Source: an uncultured Lachnospiraceae bacterium (GTDB lineage: Bacteria > Bacillota > Clostridia > Lachnospirales > Lachnospiraceae). From it: 17,228 nucleotides of DNA. A program made the position numbers and the translations under genes. The notes under the pieces were generated by a model. That model had not been told where the DNA came from. It searched no databases and worked only from the letters and a program-made list of their open reading frames with translations. Of this stretch, positions 13,743 through 17,228 are shown one piece after another. Positions within the stretch are counted from its first letter, which is position 1. Each line of letters opens with the position of its first letter. The stretch lies in contig CAJUIO010000034.1 in the NCBI GenBank assembly GCA_910586025.1, positions 17,676-34,903 on the forward strand, given 5' to 3'.

Positions 13743-14811
13743 CACCTGTCTCCCTCCGTTCCTCCCTGACAAGCCTCCAGCCGGTAGTCAGAAGAACCAG
13801 GGAAAGGATTCCTCCCATGCCAAGTTGCAGGGGCGTACCCATTCCGTATCCCAGATAAGAGGGGAGAAATCCCAGGAACAGGGCAAAGGTCAGAAGACCG
13901 AAGGCAAAGCCTCTTCCGCCTCTGAGAATCCGTGATGCCAGATACAGGGTAAGGGGCATGGACATGTTAAAGAAAAAAAGCGCCGCCGTTCCAAAGCCCG
14001 GCAGATCAGCGGTAAAGAAGCATGGAACGGAAGCCAGCATGGAAAAAAAGGCCGTCCGCCCTATCCCGAACCGATCCGCCGCAATACCGCCCGCCGCCTT
14101 TCCAAGCACCACTGCCGCAAGCGCAAGAAGACCTCCTGCCAGCTCATTTTTCCAGGGAAACCGGAAGACCATTCCCAGATGAGAGCGCAGCGCCACCACC
14201 AGGAAAAGACAAAGAAGCCCCGACAGAGGACGCAGCGTCCTGCCGATCCCGCTGTCCCTGCCCGCAGGAGCAAGGCTCGCCGGAGGATTGTCCGACACAA
14301 AGCTTTTATAGGTTCTCTTGTGCCACAGCAGTGCGGCGAGACTCCCTGTAAGGAGCAGGAGGCACGGAAGATAAAAGGGCAGATCACTTGCCTTACCCAG
14401 CATAGTGCCGAAAAAGATTCCCGCCGCTCCCGGCGATATGAAGATGCCAAGAGGCCACAGATGTCGTCCGCTCCTGTTTATAATCTCGATCCCGCCGCCC
14501 ACGTGAAACAGACAGTTCCCAACTCCCGCAAGAATCACCGTGACCGTTTCCCCCTCCGCTCCGGTGCAGATCACAAAGGCCAGAGCAGTCAAAAGACATC
14601 CTGCCACCGCCAGCGGAGCATTCCTGTTTTTCCTGTCAGCAAGGAGTCCAACCGGCATCTGAAGGGCAAAGGCACAGAAATTATACAGAAGGAAATACGG
14701 ATAAAGCTCTCCGGAATCAGAAAAGACTCTGAAAATGAGAAAAGCACAGCCAAAATCCACCAGAAAATGTAAGGTTCCGTAGATTCCTGTGGATATCAGT
14801 CTTTCTCTCAT
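13735..14811 (-). CDS. MFS-like multi-pass membrane transporter
   Basis: The 358-residue product is almost entirely hydrophobic helices, about 10 to 12. An MFS-like loop after helix 2 (MPVGLLADRKNRNA) resembles the GxLaDRxGRk signature between helices 2 and 3, and the equivalent GGIAADRFGIGR appears in the second half, as expected from the internal duplication of the major facilitator fold. The length is somewhat short for MFS (about 400), and the central loop is short (YKSFVSDNPPASLAPAG). The substrate is unknown. It is the first gene of the operon, 33 bases after a strong promoter, with GGAAAGGA before the ATG. It overlaps the next gene, a small membrane protein. Confidence 0.75.
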   Translation of the reverse strand: MRERLISTGIYGTLHFLVDFGCAFLIFRVFSDSGELYPYFLLYNFCAFALQMPVGLLADRKNRNAPLAVAGCLLTALAFVICTGAEGETVTVILAGVGNCLFHVGGGIEIINRSGRHLWPLGIFISPGAAGIFFGTMLGKASDLPFYLPCLLLLTGSLAALLWHKRTYKSFVSDNPPASLAPAGRDSGIGRTLRPLSGLLCLFLVVALRSHLGMVFRFPWKNELAGGLLALAAVVLGKAAGGIAADRFGIGRTAFFSMLASVPCFFTADLPGFGTAALFFFNMSMPLTLYLASRILRGGRGFAFGLLTFALFLGFLPSYLGYGMGTPLQLGMGGILSLVLLTTGWRLVREERRETGDE

Positions 14812-14843
14812 GTCAGAGTCCTTTCCGTAAATTCCTTTATTTA

Positions 14844-14872
14844 ATCATATCATCATCATATCCGTAAGTCAA
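14844..14872 (-). promoter_or_regulatory. SigmaA-type promoter of the MFS / surface protein / S66 operon
   Basis: On the minus strand TTGACT (14867-14872) and TATGAT (14844-14849) are separated by 17 bases, about 33 bases upstream of the transporter start. The spacing and both boxes are close to consensus, so the four genes from 14811 down to 11491 probably form one vegetatively expressed unit. Confidence 0.8.
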
Positions 14873-14893
14873 ATTCCAGCTGATCATCATCTG

Positions 14894-15442
14894 TCAGCGT
14901 CCGCACTGGCCAAGCAGAGATTTCAGCAGCATAATATGATACTCCTCATCCAGAATGATTCTTGCGAGCACGTCGTTGACACAGTCATCGCCTATCATGC
15001 TCATGTGTCTCTCATATTGCTTGATTGCCTCTGCCTCGGACTCCATATCCGCCAGAAGCATCTTCCTCACGTTCTCCGGAATAGACAGATATTCCGGTGT
15101 CCAGAGCCTTGGCCTTCCATTAAAGCCCTTAGCCTCAAAATCCACGTCTCCTCCAAGCAGAAATATCAGCTCGCCCAGCTTCTGCAAATGCATCATCTCC
15201 GCCATGGCGATTCCAAGGAGCGTTCTTGCGATAGAGCATCTCTCCAGGGAAAGGCGGTTTTCATTATTAATATACTGTGTGATTGCGGACATCTCGGACA
15301 CAGCCCCGCAGTAATCCACCTTGAGCAGCTCAGCATAAGCACAGTTCTTTCCCCTCACCTGATTGGGAGGATATGGGAGATCGGCCATAATCGGCTTCAC
15401 GCCTGTGAAGCTGCAATTGTTAGTCAGACATCTTTCTTCCAT
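14894..15442 (-). CDS. Ferritin-like di-metal protein (rubrerythrin / CotJC / Mn-catalase-like superfamily)
   Basis: The 182-residue product is a four-helix ferritin-like protein. Likely metal ligands are Glu50 (VSEMSAITQY), Glu82 and His85 (AEMMH), Glu134 or Glu136 (ADMESEAEAIKQYERH) and Glu166 plus His169 (DEEYH), that is two E-x-x-H pairs and two single Glu, the standard di-iron or di-manganese set. An N-terminal region of about 40 residues with Cys5, Cys10, Cys34 and the segment LPYPPNQVRG precedes the bundle and recalls coat-associated CotJC-type proteins. A role in peroxide handling or spore-associated metal chemistry is inference. No rubredoxin domain is present. CAGGAG precedes the ATG, inside an inverted repeat. 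It lies 66 bases after the phosphodiesterase gene. Confidence 0.82.
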   Translation of the reverse strand: MEERCLTNNCSFTGVKPIMADLPYPPNQVRGKNCAYAELLKVDYCGAVSEMSAITQYINNENRLSLERCSIARTLLGIAMAEMMHLQKLGELIFLLGGDVDFEAKGFNGRPRLWTPEYLSIPENVRKMLLADMESEAEAIKQYERHMSMIGDDCVNDVLARIILDEEYHIMLLKSLLGQCGR

Positions 15443-15482
15443 ATATTATCATCTCCTGAAAATCCTTATAATGATAATATAT
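15441..15482. promoter_or_regulatory. Perfect 12-bp inverted repeat enclosing the ribosome binding site of the ferritin-like gene
   Basis: ATATATTATCAT (15441-15452) and ATGATAATATAT (15471-15482) are exact reverse complements separated by 18 bases. In the transcript the loop holds the CAGGAG ribosome binding site, and the second arm runs into the AT of the start codon. This could be a protein-binding operator or a weak AT-rich RNA hairpin controlling translation. Confidence 0.75.
15466..15480. promoter_or_regulatory. PerR-box-like site upstream of the ferritin-like gene
   Basis: TTATAATGATAATAT differs at two positions from the Bacillus PerR box TTATAATnATTATAA. It lies 24 bases upstream of the ferritin-like start codon and overlaps one arm of the inverted repeat. 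PerR is a metal-dependent peroxide-responsive repressor of the Fur family, and ferritin-like and rubrerythrin genes are classical targets, which supports the reading. Confidence 0.55.
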
Positions 15483-15508
15483 TGCGAAACTTCTACACTG
15501 ACACTGCT

Positions 15509-16237
15509 CTACAGCCCCATCTTCCTCATAATTCCTTCCGCATCGACTCCCGGATGCGTCAGGTACAGACGGCAGATCTGCTCCGCAAGCTCCCTGTCGA
15601 TGTGATTCTTCCCGCTGATCTTATCCACGGTCAGCCCCCGGTCTGTATCCCGCATCACCCTTTCTATCACACGGCCCATGTCCTCCGGACCCTTTTTTCC
15701 GTGAAGCTCTCTCTTCCTTGATGCCTCGGCCTGGGAATGCGCTATCTCCACCCTCCTGACTTCAAAGGAGCCTTTGTCGTCCGTCTCAAGCAGCGCCAGC
15801 GTGACGGGCTGGTTAAATCTTCTCGGGCCGCAGCTTCCGGGATTGAGCAAAAGCTTTCCGCCCTCTCTCTTTTCCTCATATTTATGGGAGTGCCCGTAAA
15901 TGATCACATCGACCTCGCCGCTTTCTGCCATGTCCTTCGGAATCCCCTTTTTATTGTGCACCATGAAAAACCGGACTCCATAGAGTGTCAGGGAAACGGT
16001 TTCCGGCAGCTTTCCCGCCCATTCCCCGTCATTGTTGCCCCGGACCACGTAGACCGGAGCCATCTCCCCGAGACTTTCAAGAATATCCGGACGATTTATA
16101 TCTCCTCCATGGAGAATGGCCGAGCATCCCCTGAGGGCTTCCAATACCTCCGGACGCAAAAGACCGTGGGTATCGGAGAGTATTCCGATCCGATGCCTTT
16201 CCTTTCCATCCGTTTCCCATGTGCCAGCCTGCATCAT
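15509..16237 (-). CDS. YfcE/MJ0936-type metallophosphoesterase with C-terminal extension
   Basis: This calcineurin-like phosphoesterase of the YfcE group hydrolyses phosphodiesters with divalent metal; the natural substrate is uncertain. All metal motifs are present: SDTHG, LHGGD, RGNNDG, VHNKKG and YGHSHK, followed by LLNPGSCGPRR. The enzyme core ends near residue 160. About 75 further residues, mostly charged and helical and ending DAEGIMRKMGL, exceed the usual 160-185 residue size. The start is ATG 16237, overlapping the sdaAA stop by ATGA; the next codon is also ATG. No start closer to the RIGILSDTH strand exists, so about 15 extra N-terminal residues are real. Co-translation with serine dehydratase is clear, but no biochemical link is known to me. 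Confidence 0.85.
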   Translation of the reverse strand: MMQAGTWETDGKERHRIGILSDTHGLLRPEVLEALRGCSAILHGGDINRPDILESLGEMAPVYVVRGNNDGEWAGKLPETVSLTLYGVRFFMVHNKKGIPKDMAESGEVDVIIYGHSHKYEEKREGGKLLLNPGSCGPRRFNQPVTLALLETDDKGSFEVRRVEIAHSQAEASRKRELHGKKGPEDMGRVIERVMRDTDRGLTVDKISGKNHIDRELAEQICRLYLTHPGVDAEGIMRKMGL

Positions 16238-17103
16238 CTGATCTCGTCCCTCATGCGAAGCCCCGCCGGGGTCACAGCCAGTCCGCCCTTGGCCGTCTCC
16301 CGAAGGGATTTGGGCATGGCCTTTCCCACCGCATACATGGCATCCACCACCTGGTCAAAGGGAATATAGCTCTCCACCCCGGCAAGCGCCAGATCCGCAC
16401 ACAGCAGTGCGTTCACCGCACCGGATGCGTTGCGCTTAATACAGGGAATCTCCACCAGGCCCGCCACGGGATCACAGGTAAGGCCCAGGACGCTTTTCAG
16501 GGCCATGGCACCAGCATGGAAAGCCATGCGAGGCGTTCCCTTCAGCATTTCCACCACCGCTGCGGCAGCCATTGCCGCCGCGGAACCACATTCCGCCTGG
16601 CATCCTCCCTCGGCTCCTGCCAGGGTGGCTCTGCTGCCGATTATCATTCCCACCGCCGAGGCCGCAAAGAGGCCGTCTATCACCCGTTCCCTGGAAAGCC
16701 CTCTCTCCTGCGCACAGGATAAGAGCGAAGCGGGAACGATCCCGCAGGACCCGGCTGTGGGGCAGGCCACGATACACTGCATGGATGCGTTGATCTCAGA
16801 GCAGGAGAGAGCCATTGCCGCCGCAAGGGAAGGGATCCTTCCCAGAATGCTTTTGCCCGCCGCAAGATAACTCTCGTATTTCCATGCATTTCCCCCCGTA
16901 AGGCCGCTGACCGACCGAACCGGCTCTTTTCTCGCCGCCTGCGATGAGCGTTCCATCACGGCAAGGGCCTGATCCATCTGCTGCCGGATTTCCTCCCTGC
17001 TTCTTTTTGCAGTCTCCTCCTCCCTCTCTAACGCATACTCTCCCAGCGTCTTATTTTCTTTTTCCAGATATACAGTCAATTCCTCCGCTCCCGGAATCTG
17101 CAT
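16234..17103 (-). CDS. sdaAA: L-serine dehydratase (ammonia-lyase), iron-sulfur-dependent, alpha subunit
   Basis: SdaAA is the catalytic subunit of the oxygen-sensitive [4Fe-4S] L-serine dehydratase that converts L-serine to pyruvate and ammonia, typical of amino-acid-fermenting Clostridia. Motifs are GLTGG-N-x-KYESY, CPTAGSCGIVPA, GGCQAECGSA, LGLTCDPVAGLVEIPCIKRNA. The three probable cluster cysteines are Cys168, Cys210 and Cys221, with the same 42 and 11 residue spacing as in the single-chain Legionella enzyme. The 289-residue length is that of the alpha subunit alone; the beta subunit (sdaAB), usually next door, is not visible immediately upstream. GGAAGGGAG precedes ATG 17103. The stop overlaps the phosphodiesterase start. 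The upstream partial gene lies 25 bases away. Confidence 0.94.
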   Translation of the reverse strand: MQIPGAEELTVYLEKENKTLGEYALEREEETAKRSREEIRQQMDQALAVMERSSQAARKEPVRSVSGLTGGNAWKYESYLAAGKSILGRIPSLAAAMALSCSEINASMQCIVACPTAGSCGIVPASLLSCAQERGLSRERVIDGLFAASAVGMIIGSRATLAGAEGGCQAECGSAAAMAAAAVVEMLKGTPRMAFHAGAMALKSVLGLTCDPVAGLVEIPCIKRNASGAVNALLCADLALAGVESYIPFDQVVDAMYAVGKAMPKSLRETAKGGLAVTPAGLRMRDEIR

Positions 17104-17128
17104 CTTCTCTCTCCCTTCCTTTCTATCT

Positions 17129-17228
17129 CTAGCCGATCAGGTAATTGCGAAACCTGTAAATTTGCCAAATACCCAGACAATATTTTCTGCGAAAAGCCTT
17201 ATTCGCCATGGAATCAAGACCATAGAAG
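17129..17228 (-). CDS. C-terminal fragment of an unidentified gene at the window edge
   Basis: A minus-strand frame stays open from the window edge to a TAG at 17129-17131, encoding about 32 residues (FYGLDSMANKAFRRKYC, then LGIWQIYRFRNYLIG). The aromatic and basic composition and the 25-base distance to sdaAA fit the end of a real gene in the same operon. It does not look like the ACT-domain end of the L-serine dehydratase beta subunit. I cannot name it, and a chance open frame over 100 bases is possible. Confidence 0.4.
   Translation of the reverse strand, partial: FYGLDSMANKAFRRKYCLGIWQIYRFRNYLIG

Overview
The window looks like chromosomal core sequence from a spore-forming anaerobic Firmicute of the Clostridia, most plausibly a Lachnospiraceae-type gut organism. 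This is inferred from gene content and order: the rqcH / yicC-remA-gmk-rpoZ cluster known from Bacillus and Clostridia, a Spo0A-type DNA-binding protein, Coat_F-like proteins, an iron-sulfur L-serine dehydratase, and roughly balanced GC. The window is densely coded and no gap between genes exceeds 180 bases. I see no rRNA, tRNA, CRISPR array, insertion sequence or phage gene.

Region 1 (1-4888, minus strand) is a housekeeping operon. A near-consensus promoter (4860-4888) reads yicC, remA, gmk, rpoZ, then (past a strong hairpin) rimO, pgsA, stand-alone cinA/pncC, and last a membrane-anchored protein with a Glu/Pro/Arg-rich repeat tail that is cut by the window edge. Region 2 (4889-6851, plus strand) is the divergent rqcH/NFACT gene of ribosome-associated quality control. 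It ends in two hairpins facing the convergent minus-strand genes.

Region 3 (6863-11386, minus strand) holds genes with a developmental or envelope flavour. They are a Spo0A-type DNA-binding protein with no intact receiver domain, glycogen synthase glgA, a SpoVB/YtgP-type flippase with a long charged tail, and two small Coat_F-like proteins. In clostridia glycogen (granulose) storage, envelope remodelling and sporulation are linked, so the co-location of a phosphorylation-independent Spo0A-like protein with glgA is the most interesting feature of the window.

Region 4 (11447-14872, minus strand) is a four-gene operon from a clear promoter: an MFS-like transporter, a small four-helix membrane protein, a secreted protein with two SH3-like segments and a candidate non-canonical sortase signal (PPKTN), and an S66 LD-carboxypeptidase-like serine peptidase. 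Region 5 (14894-17228, minus strand) holds an unidentified 3' gene fragment, the L-serine dehydratase alpha subunit, a YfcE-type phosphodiesterase with an unexplained C-terminal extension (ATGA overlap), and a ferritin-like di-metal protein. A PerR-box-like site and a perfect 12-bp inverted repeat lie around the start of that last gene.

Functions are from motif recognition by eye; no database search was run.
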